DNA of 47,535 nt, taken from contig QENH01000191.1 in NCBI GenBank assembly GCA_003336485.1, forward strand, positions 1-47,535, in the 5' to 3' direction. Both the position numbers and the translations under genes were made by a program. Below are positions 31,449 to 41,332 of this stretch, one piece after another (within the stretch, counting starts at the first letter, position 1; each line of letters opens with the position of its first letter). The DNA comes from Candidatus Methanophagales archaeon. Its GTDB lineage: Archaea; Halobacteriota; Syntropharchaeia; Alkanophagales; Methanospirareceae. The notes below the pieces were generated by a model. That model worked only from the letters and a program-made list of their open reading frames with translations, ran no database searches and was not told the DNA's origin.

Positions 31449-32342
31449 CTAAATGAGTCTCGCACCGGAATAGGCTATTTTGCTTTCTTTTACTTCTCCA
31501 AACGCACTCAATGCTTCACTATCGCCAATAACAAATACCGTGTCTCCTAACATCGCCACACTGGCTACCTTGCCCTCTGCCGCTACAGCAGCTATCGCAT
31601 CGCGGCATTTATCACTTATTATCTCGATTTGGAGCGAAAAATTCCGTGATACGAGCATGAATTGTTCTATTGTTGGCATTCGCATCAACTCTTTCAGTGC
31701 TTCCCGGCCATACTCGTTTATTCTTCTCTTTATTTCCGCATCTCCTTCTTCTAATATCGCCTTTGTCAGTTTTTTACCAAGCACGACATAACTTATTTTC
31801 TCTCCCCTTTGCGGTATGCCATCAATCACACCTATCCCGGGGGGACCGGCTTTTTTCCTTATTACTATGCCACCATAGGCCTCTGCAATTACATCCCCCA
31901 AGCCCGTGTTGTTTTTCACTTCGGCACGGTGTGCTACTTGCACTATTTCGTTCAACGTCATGTTAAGCGATAACAGTTCGTTTAAGGCGATGGCTGTGCT
32001 GAGGGCACCGGCGCCACTTGCGCCGAATCCAGATTCGATAGGCACTTCAAAGTCCGTAGATACTATTATCTTTGACTCGCCCGCCAAATTATCGAGAACA
32101 TATTTGGTGGTATCTGCATCTTCTTCTATACCGTTTATCTTTATCTTTACCTGGTTAGAGAGTGAAACGTCAGTTACGCAACCGGAGTCTAAGACAAGGC
32201 CACAGCCAACAGAGCCTTTATACACGGGATTTTTATTATCACAGATCACGAAGAAGCCGGTGATATGAGAAGGTGAATATGCCTTTACAAATCCGTTCTT
32301 AAATGCATTATCAAAAGATCCGCGATTTTTCATTTCGTACAT
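31449..32342 (-). CDS. Pantoate kinase (GHMP family)
   Basis: The 297-residue archaeal enzyme phosphorylates pantoate in the archaeal coenzyme A route. Features are AYSPSHITGFFVI near the start (about 21-33), GSVGCGLVLDSG (about 43-54) and the ATP loop ESGFGASGAGALSTAIALNE (about 104-123), the GHMP P-x3-GLGSSA equivalent. VKNNTGLGDVIAEAYGGIVI and a C-terminal VAMLGDTVFVIG also fit. TTATAAG precedes the ATG at a leaderless distance. The partner enzyme phosphopantothenate synthetase is not in the window. Confidence 0.88.
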   Translation of the reverse strand: MYEMKNRGSFDNAFKNGFVKAYSPSHITGFFVICDNKNPVYKGSVGCGLVLDSGCVTDVSLSNQVKIKINGIEEDADTTKYVLDNLAGESKIIVSTDFEVPIESGFGASGAGALSTAIALNELLSLNMTLNEIVQVAHRAEVKNNTGLGDVIAEAYGGIVIRKKAGPPGIGVIDGIPQRGEKISYVVLGKKLTKAILEEGDAEIKRRINEYGREALKELMRMPTIEQFMLVSRNFSLQIEIISDKCRDAIAAVAAEGKVASVAMLGDTVFVIGDSEALSAFGEVKESKIAYSGARLI

Positions 32343-32540
32343 CCACTATGATGTATCTTATAAGGAAATAAATTATTGACACAGATTATAATGATCAACA
32401 TTATCAAACTTAAATTTAGTTTAGTGAGTCCGTGTAAGTCAGTCGAAATCCGTGTCTTTAATAGTGGTAGTTATGCCACATACACCTAAATAAAGCTTTA
32501 CCAGAAACATTTCTTATAGTTATTATAGGACTAGGATATT

Positions 32541-33119
32541 ATGGCGGCGAGAATTTGTAGGGAAGAGCGGAGATGCAACTCAGAGGTGTTAGAAACGGTG
32601 ATAGAAATAGCAGTGGGGCTAGTACGACAGAGTGTAGACCAGATGAGGCGGTTGGGAGCACTATTTGTGGTGGGCGATGAAGAAGAAGTATTAAATAAAT
32701 CAAGGCCTCTGATCTTAGACCCCGTTGCTAATTACCCAAAGGATGTAAAGGACATAAGAGATGCAAACATCCAGGGAACATTGAAAGAACTAGCGAAACT
32801 GGACGGCGCTTTTGTCATCAGCAGCGATGGCTATGTCCTTTCCGCAGCACGGCATATAGAATCCAGAAATGTAGACCTCCCATTGGGTTTTGGCAGTAGG
32901 CACATGGCTGCAGCCTCTATCTCAAAAGAAACAGATGCCGTTGCTGTAGTGGTCTCAGAGAGTGAGAACGTGGTGAGAGTTTTTAATGATGGTGAGTTGG
33001 TTGGTGAGATAATGTCTGGGGTATGGGATCTGAAGAAGATAAAGCCGCATATAAAAGGTGATTATGAGAAGATAGTGAATAAGGATTTGAATTTGACGAT
33101 GATTGTGAAAACAAATTAA
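32541..33119 (+). CDS. dacZ: Diadenylate cyclase (DacZ-type, DisA_N domain)
   Basis: The enzyme makes cyclic di-AMP from two ATP. The 192-residue protein is nearly all DAC domain: GALFVVGDEEEVLNKSRPLI (about 39-58), the DGA motif LDGAFVISSDGYVL (about 91-104) and the RHxAA motif GFGSRHMAAASISKETDAVA (about 117-136). A VVSESENVVRVFNDGELV strand pair follows. All catalytic motifs are present. There is no membrane helix, unlike bacterial CdaA. An AT-rich TTATTATAGG box precedes the ATG. c-di-AMP in archaea is linked to osmotic and potassium control. Confidence 0.9.
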   Translation: MAARICREERRCNSEVLETVIEIAVGLVRQSVDQMRRLGALFVVGDEEEVLNKSRPLILDPVANYPKDVKDIRDANIQGTLKELAKLDGAFVISSDGYVLSAARHIESRNVDLPLGFGSRHMAAASISKETDAVAVVVSESENVVRVFNDGELVGEIMSGVWDLKKIKPHIKGDYEKIVNKDLNLTMIVKTN

Positions 33120-33205
33120 CTCATTTCTATTTACGGCTGAGATCACGGAGAGCGCGGGGAAGAGATAAAGATTTATCTCATTTTGCTTTATTATACTTAA
33201 CTAGT

Positions 33206-35548
33206 ATGTCCACAAATCAAACGCCGAAATACATATCGCATCCACTTTTGAAAGAGGGAGTAGTAGAGCGGAGGAGATACCAAATATCTATTGCGAGAGA
33301 GGCAAGGAAGGACTCGTTAATGGTTGTTTTGCCTACCGGCTTGGGCAAGACGACAATAGCCCTATTTGTTCTAATCAACCGGTTGGCAAAAGGTAAAGTA
33401 CTGTTCCTGGCTCCGACAAGACCGCTAGTAGAGCAGCATACGGCGTTTTTAAATGATGTGTTGAATATTGATCATTCAGTTATACAAATGCTAACAGGCA
33501 ATGTATTGGCAGATAAGCGCGCGAAATTATGGGCTGATGCAAAAGTAGTTGTATCAACACCGCAGATAATAGAAAACGATTTGCTGAGCAATAGAATAAA
33601 CCTCAGTGCCGTTTCTTTGATAATATTCGATGAATGTCATCGTGCAGTGGGGAACTATTCGTACGTGTACATAGCGGAGAAGTATGCGGAACAAGCGCTA
33701 GAGCCATTAGTATTGGGAATGACCGCATCTCCGGGCAGTGATAGGGAGAAGATAATGGGAATTTGCATTTCTTTAGGCGTAAAGAAGGTAGAAAGCAGGA
33801 CAGAATACGACACAGATGTAGCCCCCTATATACACAGAAAGGACATAGAATGGCGCACCTTAGACGTTCCCATAGCGATAAAGAAACAGAAGCGGATATT
33901 AGATGCCGTATTAGATGAGCGAATAGACGAATTACAAAAATTGGGTTATGTAAGGAAGAGAAGGGGCAAGGATGTAACAAAGAAAGAGCTTTTGGAGTTA
34001 AGGCAGCTATTAACAGAGCAATTGGCGAGTCAGAAACATGCGGACATATACAAGGCGCTGTCGCTGCAAGCCGAGGTGTTGAAGATAAAGCATGCGATTG
34101 ATTTGATAGAGACACAGGGCATTTTCGCAGTGAACCGCTATTTTGGGCGGTTGAAGAACGAAGCACTTTCACGGGATGGTAGTAAGGCTGCGAAGAGGTT
34201 GTTAAAGGATGACCGATTTGTGACTGCGATGAGCATGGTGGCCTCATACGAAGGCGAGCATCCAAAGCTGAACGCAGTGATACAGATACTGCGAGAAGAG
34301 TTTCGTGTTAATCCAAACACAAGGATAATAGTTTTTACCAATTATCGTGATACTGCGGAGATGATCATATCCGGTTTGCATGACCAGAACTCAGAAAAAG
34401 ATGGGATAAGGGCTGTTAAGTTCATAGGGCAGGCGACAAAGGCAGAGGATAAAGGCTTGAAGCAAAAGGAGCAGGTGGAGATAATAACTAAATTCAAAGC
34501 GGGCGATTATAACGTCTTAGTTGCTACTTCTGTTGCTGAGGAGGGACTTGACATCCCGGCAACCGACCTCGTACTCTTCTACGAGCCCATCCCTTCTGCG
34601 ATACGGAGTATCCAACGTAAAGGGCGGACTGCGAGGAAGAAAGTAGGAAAGGTTATAGTGCTTATAGCAAAAGGTACGAAGGACGAAGCTTATTACTGGC
34701 TAAGCAGGAGCAAGGAGCGCGAGATGCGGAAACGGATAAGCGAGATGCGGATGATCGAGATAGAACCAGAAAATGTAGTGACAAAAACAGAATCAAGAGA
34801 GATAAATGTAGAATCTCCGGTGACAGAAACAGGCCAAAACAAAACGGAAATTGTGGGAGACGAGGATCAGAGCAGAATAACAGATTTTGAAGACGAGTTG
34901 AAATTAACCATCTTTGTGGATCCGAGAGAGACGAGGTCCGGGATAGCGCGGTTTTTGGAGAAAGCGGGAGTGGACCTGAAATTGCAGAATTTGGAGATTG
35001 GCGACTACATTGTTTCTGATAAGGTATGCATAGAGCGTAAAACGGTAACGGATTTCCTGGATACACTGATAAATAAGCGGCGGAATTTGTTCGACCAGAT
35101 TCATCGGATGAAGAACGAGTACGAGAAGCCCTTGCTCGTCATCGAGGGCGACTCAATCTATGGGCAGAGGAATGTGCATCCGAATGTGGTGCGGGCAGTA
35201 ATGGCGTCCATAGCACTTGATTATTCCGTGCCTATAATACAAACGCGGGATGCAGCAGACACGGCATCGTTAATATATGTCATAGCAAAACGGGAGCAAA
35301 TGCCGAACAAGACGGAGGTGAATCCTCATGGTAAGAAACCCACGGCATCATTGAAAGCGCAGCAAGAATATTTCGTGTCTGCATTATCCAATATTGGGAT
35401 CATGACGACGAGGAAATTATTGGCTAAATTTAAGACTATTGAACGTATTATGGCAGCCTCGAAGGAGGAATTGATGGAGGTTGAGAACGTAGGCGATAAA
35501 ACAGCGGAACATATAAAAAAGGTCTTTAGTACTGAGTATGACGGGTGA
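33206..35548 (+). CDS. hef: Hef helicase/nuclease
   Basis: The 780-residue protein combines a superfamily 2 helicase with an XPF-type nuclease. Motifs are PTGLGKT (Walker A, about 44-50), DECHRA (about 141-146), TASPGS, and ATSVAEEGLDIPATDLV and QRKGRTAR (motifs V-VI, about 440-480). After a charged linker the ERCC4 nuclease has FVDPRE, GDYIVSDKVCIERKTVTDFL (G-D-x-n-ERK-x3-D signature) and RRNLFDQI. Two helix-hairpin-helix motifs end the protein. It processes stalled forks in archaea. TTTATTATACTTA upstream suggests a leaderless message. Confidence 0.95.
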   Translation: MSTNQTPKYISHPLLKEGVVERRRYQISIAREARKDSLMVVLPTGLGKTTIALFVLINRLAKGKVLFLAPTRPLVEQHTAFLNDVLNIDHSVIQMLTGNVLADKRAKLWADAKVVVSTPQIIENDLLSNRINLSAVSLIIFDECHRAVGNYSYVYIAEKYAEQALEPLVLGMTASPGSDREKIMGICISLGVKKVESRTEYDTDVAPYIHRKDIEWRTLDVPIAIKKQKRILDAVLDERIDELQKLGYVRKRRGKDVTKKELLELRQLLTEQLASQKHADIYKALSLQAEVLKIKHAIDLIETQGIFAVNRYFGRLKNEALSRDGSKAAKRLLKDDRFVTAMSMVASYEGEHPKLNAVIQILREEFRVNPNTRIIVFTNYRDTAEMIISGLHDQNSEKDGIRAVKFIGQATKAEDKGLKQKEQVEIITKFKAGDYNVLVATSVAEEGLDIPATDLVLFYEPIPSAIRSIQRKGRTARKKVGKVIVLIAKGTKDEAYYWLSRSKEREMRKRISEMRMIEIEPENVVTKTESREINVESPVTETGQNKTEIVGDEDQSRITDFEDELKLTIFVDPRETRSGIARFLEKAGVDLKLQNLEIGDYIVSDKVCIERKTVTDFLDTLINKRRNLFDQIHRMKNEYEKPLLVIEGDSIYGQRNVHPNVVRAVMASIALDYSVPIIQTRDAADTASLIYVIAKREQMPNKTEVNPHGKKPTASLKAQQEYFVSALSNIGIMTTRKLLAKFKTIERIMAASKEELMEVENVGDKTAEHIKKVFSTEYDG

Positions 35549-36679
35549 ATGGCGAATCATTTTATACACACAGTTCCAAGATTGTTATCGAGCGAAAGAA
35601 AACAGAAAATGTGGAGCAAAAAAACACTTTTAACGTTATTAAAAGCATCAAACATATACGGCGGTCTCCTTAGCCTTATCACAGTAACTACTTATCTTTT
35701 GCTCGTGTTTTCTTTTCCCGGCACTTTTAGCTATTTGCCAATACAAGCGATTCTTTTGCCTTTCGGAATCATTTCGGTTACTGTGTTTTCCTATCTGCAC
35801 CTGAGTTACTACGGGAAAGCATCAGACGGGGTTGTATGTCCTATGTCGATAGGTGTATTCATATCTTTGATGTGTCTAAGTCCGGGATTGATTATTACTG
35901 CCCAGTTCACAATACCAGTTTTGCGTTACGGCGATATTCTAGCTCTACGGGAGCCATTATTCTGTATTCCATTTATTCTGGGAACTATTGGCATAGTCCT
36001 GGGCGCCATCTCCATGTTTGCCATATTGAGGATTAACAGGATAAGGAAGCTGCCAGGTGAATTGAGGCTAAAACCAGAGATGTGGAAGACAAAAGGATGG
36101 TGGCTCAGCATAGCGATTTTAACACTGGGCGTTATTATCGCCGGCGCTTCGGTAATGTCAGGTCCCGAAGGGAAAACGGAAGTTGCCTATGAAGTTAGGC
36201 TTGACACAGGCACGTCGGAAGAAGAAACAACATTCTTTCTGCCCGTTCCCATAGACGAATCAATTGGCGAAGTTGCAGATGTTATGAACGAGTTAAATGT
36301 GGTTGATGGGACAGCGGATTGGGAAATCGTGGATACTGCGCATGGGACGGCATTAGAAGTGCGTACAAAAGCGAAATGCGTTTTGTCATCGGAGAAAGAA
36401 TGTGGGTATAAGGGCTGGGCGGAAGGGGAGGAGTGGTTGTACAGCTACAATTTCAGTATGCTCCAGAGAATAAACAGAACTGACCCTGAAGTATGGGTCT
36501 TTGCCACAACTGCAGATGCGACCTTACGCATGAGATTATCGCTGGATGATGGAATGAACAATCACTTAAGATATATTAGTGTTGGCTCAACTCCTACTGA
36601 TCCGGACACGTATGAAGTTCCTTTAAATGAGGGCTGGCAAACGGTTAAATTGGCACGGAGCTTGCTGTGCTATGACTGA
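35549..36679 (+). CDS. Membrane protein with C-terminal extracytoplasmic domain
   Basis: It begins at an ATG directly after the hef stop codon (TGAATG); ATG 35609 is an alternative. The 376-residue protein has four membrane helices in the first 150 residues, a basic cytoplasmic loop and a fifth helix (about 185-203). A beta-rich domain of about 170 residues follows, with SGPEGKTEVAYEVRLDTGTS, CVLSSEKECGYKGWAEGEEW and a C-terminal LARSLLCYD. Two cysteine pairs suggest disulfides. Not recognised; co-translation with hef may be accidental. Confidence 0.6.
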   Translation: MANHFIHTVPRLLSSERKQKMWSKKTLLTLLKASNIYGGLLSLITVTTYLLLVFSFPGTFSYLPIQAILLPFGIISVTVFSYLHLSYYGKASDGVVCPMSIGVFISLMCLSPGLIITAQFTIPVLRYGDILALREPLFCIPFILGTIGIVLGAISMFAILRINRIRKLPGELRLKPEMWKTKGWWLSIAILTLGVIIAGASVMSGPEGKTEVAYEVRLDTGTSEEETTFFLPVPIDESIGEVADVMNELNVVDGTADWEIVDTAHGTALEVRTKAKCVLSSEKECGYKGWAEGEEWLYSYNFSMLQRINRTDPEVWVFATTADATLRMRLSLDDGMNNHLRYISVGSTPTDPDTYEVPLNEGWQTVKLARSLLCYD

Positions 36680-36909
36680 ACAGGACTCCCACACAATTCG
36701 TAGCGATCGCAAGTTTTAGAGCTGCAAACAAATTATTGAGTCTGATTAATTAACACTGATTAATACCGGAAAAAATTGAATCTGCGTCCTAACACAAATT
36801 TATAGGTGGAAGTTATACTACATACTAAAAATTAGAGCCACAATCAGGAGTGTATTGATATAAAAATGCAAAATATAAGGAGGTATCAGTACCAGATACT
36901 CAAGCTGCA

Positions 36910-37713
36910 ATGACTGGTTGGAATAACGCCAATAAAATAGGGGATGTCTCACAGCAACATAAAATCCAGATAATTTCAAAAACGAGCCCTAACTATCCAA
37001 AAGGACTTTTACTGATTTCTGATCCGCCCCGGTTATTACATGTTTTAGGAAACAGTGATGCCATAAACAAGGATTGTATTGCAATTGTTGGCACACGAAA
37101 ACCAACAGAATATGGTATTGTCGCAGCAAAAAGGTTGGGTGCACTTTTCGCAGAAAACGGTTATGTTGTGGTTAGTGGTTTAGCAGATGGCATCGATGCT
37201 GCGGCACATCAGGGTGCGTTAGAAGCAAATGGACTAACCGTAGCGGTTTTAGCTCAGGGGCTGAATACTGTCTACCCTAGTAAAAACAATGTACTTGCGG
37301 ATACGATACTAAAAACCAATGGTGCGCTTATTTCGGAATATCCGTGCGGTACAAAGACGAATCGTAGTCATTTCGTAGCTCGTGGTAGAATACAAAGCGG
37401 TTTATCGCTGGGCGTATTTGTTGTTGAAACGGGCGTGAAGGGCGGTACTATGCACACTGTGAGATATAGCAAAGAGCAAAAACGCATCCTCATTCTTTTG
37501 CAACATCCTCCTGATCTAATTGGGCATCCGAAGACGCTTGGTAACGCACAATTGCTCGCCGAAGGAAATGCGATAGCCTTTGGAAGCGAGGATGACATAG
37601 ATCTAGTAATGATAGAAATGGGCCAAATAAAAAAGAAGTTATTATTAGCGTGTAAAGCAAAAAAGAAAGAGCCCCGTACTTACATCCAGAAAACACTTGA
37701 CCGGTGGATATGA
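36910..37713 (+). CDS. dprA: DprA/Smf-like DNA-binding protein
   Basis: The 267-residue protein has the DprA Rossmann-like domain: CIAIVGTRKPTEYGIVAAKRLG (in two parts, about 57-78), VVSGLADGIDAAAHQGAL (about 87-104), VAVLAQGLNTVYPSKN and GALISEYPCGT (about 137-147). FVARGRIQSGLSLGVFVVET and GGTMHTVRYSKEQ also fit. It loads RecA on ssDNA in competent bacteria; archaeal copies have no tested role. AAGGAGG lies 24 bases before the ATG, too far for normal use, so the true start could be a non-ATG codon nearer to it. The C-terminal tail is basic. Confidence 0.85.
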   Translation: MTGWNNANKIGDVSQQHKIQIISKTSPNYPKGLLLISDPPRLLHVLGNSDAINKDCIAIVGTRKPTEYGIVAAKRLGALFAENGYVVVSGLADGIDAAAHQGALEANGLTVAVLAQGLNTVYPSKNNVLADTILKTNGALISEYPCGTKTNRSHFVARGRIQSGLSLGVFVVETGVKGGTMHTVRYSKEQKRILILLQHPPDLIGHPKTLGNAQLLAEGNAIAFGSEDDIDLVMIEMGQIKKKLLLACKAKKKEPRTYIQKTLDRWI

Positions 37714-37912
37714 TGGGGATAGAATAGAATAGAATAGACCTGTATGGCGCCTCTGGAACAGCCAACCAAATCATACGAATACGCCGTTATTGCGGTTAGA
37801 TGTGTCGTTATTCAGGTGATGAGCATGTACAGCTCAGCCGCTATTGCACCCATATTAGACATTAGAATTTTGTAGCTACTCCTATTTGACAGGCTAAAAA
37901 CAATAAATTGAG

Positions 37913-37930
37913 TTATTAATTAATTAATAA
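37913..37930. promoter_or_regulatory. Perfect 18-bp AT palindrome
   Basis: TTATTAATTAATTAATAA is fully self-complementary and followed by GGCGGGG. It is in the 362-base gap between dprA and the small membrane protein. It resembles the dyad at 26051-26071 upstream of the RHH gene. It may be an operator; an intrinsic AT-rich flexible site is equally possible. The rest of the gap has only an (AATAG)n run near 37722. Confidence 0.35.
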
Positions 37931-38075
37931 GGCGGGGATAGGTCTGCTTTCAGAGGCTCTTTTTATGCATGCCACATATAAGACTATACCTTATGGTGGA
38001 ACAACAGGTTCTCCTTGGTAGAATGTCTGATTTAAAAATTGAAAAGCGTATATACTCAAAAATTCATGGGTTATT

Positions 38076-38189
38076 ATGAAAAAACGGTTTGGACTGATTT
38101 TCTTTATAGCTATGTTTTTGGTGGCCATTGCAATTCGCGTATGCGTTATTCCCAATCCTGCCGATATTGAAAAGAGAGAAGAACCATAA
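38076..38189 (+). CDS. 37-residue single-TM protein
   Basis: The frame opens at ATG 38076 and ends TAA directly against the ATG of the racemase gene (TAAATG). It encodes a basic start (MKKRFGL), one hydrophobic helix (IFFIAMFLVAIAIRVCVI, about 8-25) and a charged tail (PADIEKREEP). It looks like a small membrane-anchored peptide or a coupled leader. The exact stop-start junction supports translation. Confidence 0.5.
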   Translation: MKKRFGLIFFIAMFLVAIAIRVCVIPNPADIEKREEP

Positions 38190-38900
38190 ATGAAAACAAT
38201 CGGCATCATTGGCGGGATAAGCTGGGAGTCATCAATCGAATATTACCGGTTAATTAACGAGATGGTCGGAGACGAGCTTGGTGGATTGCATTCCGCAAAG
38301 ATCCTTATGTATTCGATTGATTTTTGGGATTTTTCAAAGCAGGAACGGCTGGCAGGTCATGGGGACTGGGAACCCCTGAGAAAAACGATGATTGATGCCG
38401 CAGAAAGACTTGAACGTGGAGGCGCGGATTTTATCGTAATAGCCTCCAATACTATGCACTCGACTGCTGATGGCATTGAGGCGAATGTTAAAATCCCTGT
38501 TTTCCACATCGCCGACGCAACAGGTGAAAAAGTGAAGAGGCGCGGAATAAAAATTGTAGCACTACTGGGCACTAGATACACTATGGAGGAGAACTTTTAC
38601 CGAGACCGCCTGGAGAACAAATACGGGCTTAAAGTAATCATGCCCAATAAAACCGAGAGGGTATATATCAATGCGGTTATCTTTGATGAATTATGCGCTG
38701 GAAAGATCAACGAGAAATCAAAAGAGCGATTCATCCGGATCATTGATCGTCTCGTGAAGGGGGAGGGTGCAGAAGGAGTCATACTGGGATGCACTGAGAT
38801 ACCTTTGTTGATCAATCATGAAGATGTAGACGTGCCGGTTTTTGATACGATGTTGCTACACGCAGAAGCGGCGGTAAAATATGCCCTGAATAGGAACTAA
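38190..38900 (+). CDS. Aspartate/glutamate racemase family protein
   Basis: The 236-residue protein starts KTIGIIGGISWESSIEYYR, typical of the AspR/YgeA family. Further family segments are GADFIVIASNTMHSTAD (about 80-96), IADATGEKVKRRGIKIVALLG, ENKYGLKVIMPNK and the second active site GVILGCTEIPLLI (about 192-204). The second catalytic Cys is present, but in the first site the usual Cys/Thr position is ASNTMH, with Ser or Ala. This resembles E. coli-type enzymes that have Thr there and act only in one stereochemical direction. Substrate is probably aspartate or glutamate; D-amino acid production is uncertain. Confidence 0.85.
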   Translation: MKTIGIIGGISWESSIEYYRLINEMVGDELGGLHSAKILMYSIDFWDFSKQERLAGHGDWEPLRKTMIDAAERLERGGADFIVIASNTMHSTADGIEANVKIPVFHIADATGEKVKRRGIKIVALLGTRYTMEENFYRDRLENKYGLKVIMPNKTERVYINAVIFDELCAGKINEKSKERFIRIIDRLVKGEGAEGVILGCTEIPLLINHEDVDVPVFDTMLLHAEAAVKYALNRN

Positions 38901-39114
38901 TCCATCACATATGATGCTTGATTGTACAGCACCCGGTTTTCTGGACACAAGTCTCCGACGTCAATTCATTTTTCGCCCTGGCGGCAATAGAAATTACCCT
39001 GTGACTCAACGGTGACTCATAAATCAACTGCAAGTGGGGGCGAGAAAAAGAGAAAGAAGCTTATGATTTAACAGAAAAAGGGCGGTTTAATGGATCATAT
39101 AACTCTTACAATGA
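38901..39114. other. Intergenic DNA without gene
   Basis: No gene is seen. There is a short direct repeat GTGACTCA (39001-39020 region, two copies). Confidence 0.5.
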
Positions 39115-39264
39115 GTTCACAGCCATAGCATTGGCAACCGCATCCGCACTTCTAATGTGATATTATACGCCTTCTCCAAGTCCAGTGCCAACTATTACTC
39201 CGATACCGGGCTTTGAATTAATTAGCGTATTGGCTGCGATATGTTTGGTTAGACGAATGGGATG
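39115..39264 (+). pseudogene. Remnant surface protein: signal peptide end joined to PGF-type anchor
   Basis: Bases 39115-39173 match the signal-peptide region of the gene at 41722 (ACAGCCATAGCATT and ATTATACGCCTT in both). They then jump to a C-terminal anchor that reads PSPVPTITPIPGFELISVLA and AAICLVRR before a TGA at 39264. Everything between is deleted, and a stop interrupts the frame. It is a decay product of the same exported-protein family. Confidence 0.6.
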
Positions 39265-39457
39265 AACACATACTTCACTTTTCGCCACATTCATCATTTA
39301 TCCTGATAAAATCAGGTTTGGTTCCAACACCCACACCTTTTGGGATATTGTAATGTATGTTTTCGGGCACCTGAGAACTCATGCTTCTCTTGTACTATAA
39401 AAAGAATGTTATTCCCGCGTATTCCGATCTAACCGCGGGAATACTATATATTGTCGT

Positions 39458-40833
39458 TTACGCTACCGCTATATTACCTAGCCACATGAAGTCGTCACTG
39501 CCCGCGGCATGAATTTTATCGCTTATTAGCGCTACAATTTGCTCCTGTGTCATGTTTGAGACATCAGTCACGCCTAGTTCCTGACCGTCTCCGTCAAGAT
39601 CTAAGATGTTGTCTAGGAACATATAGTCAGAATCGCCGTACGCTTTATCTTTTCCGGGGTTGAGTACGATAATCGTGTAATTACCGTTATCTGCGTCGCT
39701 ATCTACTTTTAGCTTTTTGTAATAGTTATAAAAGCAGTTCGTAGAATTGCAATATGTAGGTACGGTGTATATCGTACTGCCATACAAACCGTCCATCCCT
39801 GTACCATTCCCACCTTCTGGCGATAATAGCACTATCTCAACGTAATCTGAGGATGCATTACCCCAAACCTCGAAACTGTCGCCAGGAGCGACAGTCGTAT
39901 TTGTAATGTACGCATCCAAATGCGTTTTTAGCACTAATATCGCGGCTGATCCGTCGGCAGTTGTTGTTGGCGGCTCTTCGTCAGGTCTTTTAGCGCAATC
40001 TAGCCACGCCTTTAGCGTTACTAACCCTGGTACGGTCATACAGACATCGGTTGTTATTACCTCTTTGCAGAATGTGCCGTCAGCTTCTATCACAAGATCC
40101 TGCAGCCGGGCATACAGAACGTCAGCGATAAAGAGATCAACATAGGTGCCCGTATTCGCTATACCCTTTATAGGCAGCTTCTCGCCTATTACTACTGTAG
40201 ATGGCAAATCAAACACCACCCCTTTCTCGGAAACGGTTATGTCTACCTTATAATAGTCGCCAGCACGTGGTCCACCTTCAACTCGCTCACTGATATGTCT
40301 GTAAAGTATTGGTTATTAATCGTGTCTGCCTTTATTCGTCCATCAGGGCCAATTATGACTAGATCAACCCTGTCCTGCTCATATAGATTGATTCCTCCAG
40401 TATATACCTTAAGATCCGTTCCCGCTGCAATAGACTCTACTCTCCTTGTACCTACTTTTAGCTCCACTGGCATGTCCGGCATTTCAACGGAAAGCTGTGC
40501 TGCACCCAGTTTCGTTGCTGGATCATAGTTCACATAAAAGGCACCAGACGTTTGCAAATTCACGTTGTATATTCTGTTTTGTGCATCTGTCTGATATACG
40601 TTCTCCCTATCACCACTTACTATCCGAGCTACTATTACATCATCGCCGTAGCCCTTAAATTCCAAATTTTGGTCGATCAGCACTTTTTGTGTTCTTGCAC
40701 CTTCGATAATGTTGAAGTTACCTCCATTGCTCTTAGCAACAGCCATCGGCATTGCCACTGCAAGAACAGAAACAACCATAATCGCAGCCATTAAAATACA
40801 TAGTATCGCTTTGCCTTTCATCTTTGTTCCCAT
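39458..40833 (-). pseudogene. S-layer-type DUF3821 surface protein gene, frameshifted
   Basis: Two frames, 40833-40243 and from about 40270 to 39458, fit one protein. The first has a signal sequence (AILCILMAAIMVVSVLAVAM) and a DUF3821-type beta domain with VDLVIIGPDGRIKADTINNQ. It loses frame around 40255-40270, where the second frame continues GGPRAGDYYKVDITVSEKG. One missing base explains the break. The remaining part has another beta domain, N-glycosylation-type NxT/S sites and LDLDGDGQELG. I see no poly-A slippery site, so a programmed shift is unlikely. TTTTATACC and AGGAG precede the start. Main or accessory surface-layer protein; may be a sequencing error. Confidence 0.7.
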
Positions 40834-41332
40834 TTTTTCTTTTTCTCCTACTTTTGCGTGGTTTATTAGCAGGATAGGTATAAAAGCTTTTCGATATATG
40901 TATAATTCTTAGCTGTTTGGGACATTAACACACATCTTAAAACAGGTTATTGCCTATCCTATCTCTCTGCATCAGAAGTTCAGCTCGTTTTGCTATCTGT
41001 CACCATAAATCACATAGCGGGTATTCGTCTAAGATATTTATACACTTAGTATTTCTGTAGATAAAAGAAGTTGCTGGAGGCTGTTTGGACTTAAAATCGC
41101 AGGATTGTCGGCTTCTGCACAATCCAAGCCGTAGGCGGATGTTTTTGATTGTCCTTTTTCAAAAAGGTTGCGGGTAAACAGCACAGGATGGATTTTACCC
41201 CTCTTGCTGATTAGGCTACGAGGCACAGGCCACACAGAGAATAAAATCAGAGACATCCCTGTTGTTTCATTTCCACCTCATCAATAGATGTGCCACAGCT
41301 AATAATCCTGCGATTGCGAATACCGTTTCGAA
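40834..41332. other. Promoter region and unassigned intergenic DNA
   Basis: CTTTTATACC (minus strand, near 40880) and AGGAG (minus strand, 40847-40851) serve the frameshifted surface-protein gene. From 40900 to 41332 I see only an isolated 72-codon minus-strand frame with no family resemblance. Confidence 0.5.

Noticed and set aside
33603-34265. 220-codon minus-strand frame within hef
   Set aside because: Antisense of the helicase domain; Ser/Pro/Leu-rich shadow.
39458-40833. Programmed frameshift in the surface-protein gene
   Set aside because: No slippery heptamer or following structure at the junction; a one-base loss or sequence error is simpler.
41038-41256. 72-codon minus-strand frame between surface-protein genes
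   Set aside because: No ribosome site, no motif and no recognisable family; could be a remnant but cannot be supported.
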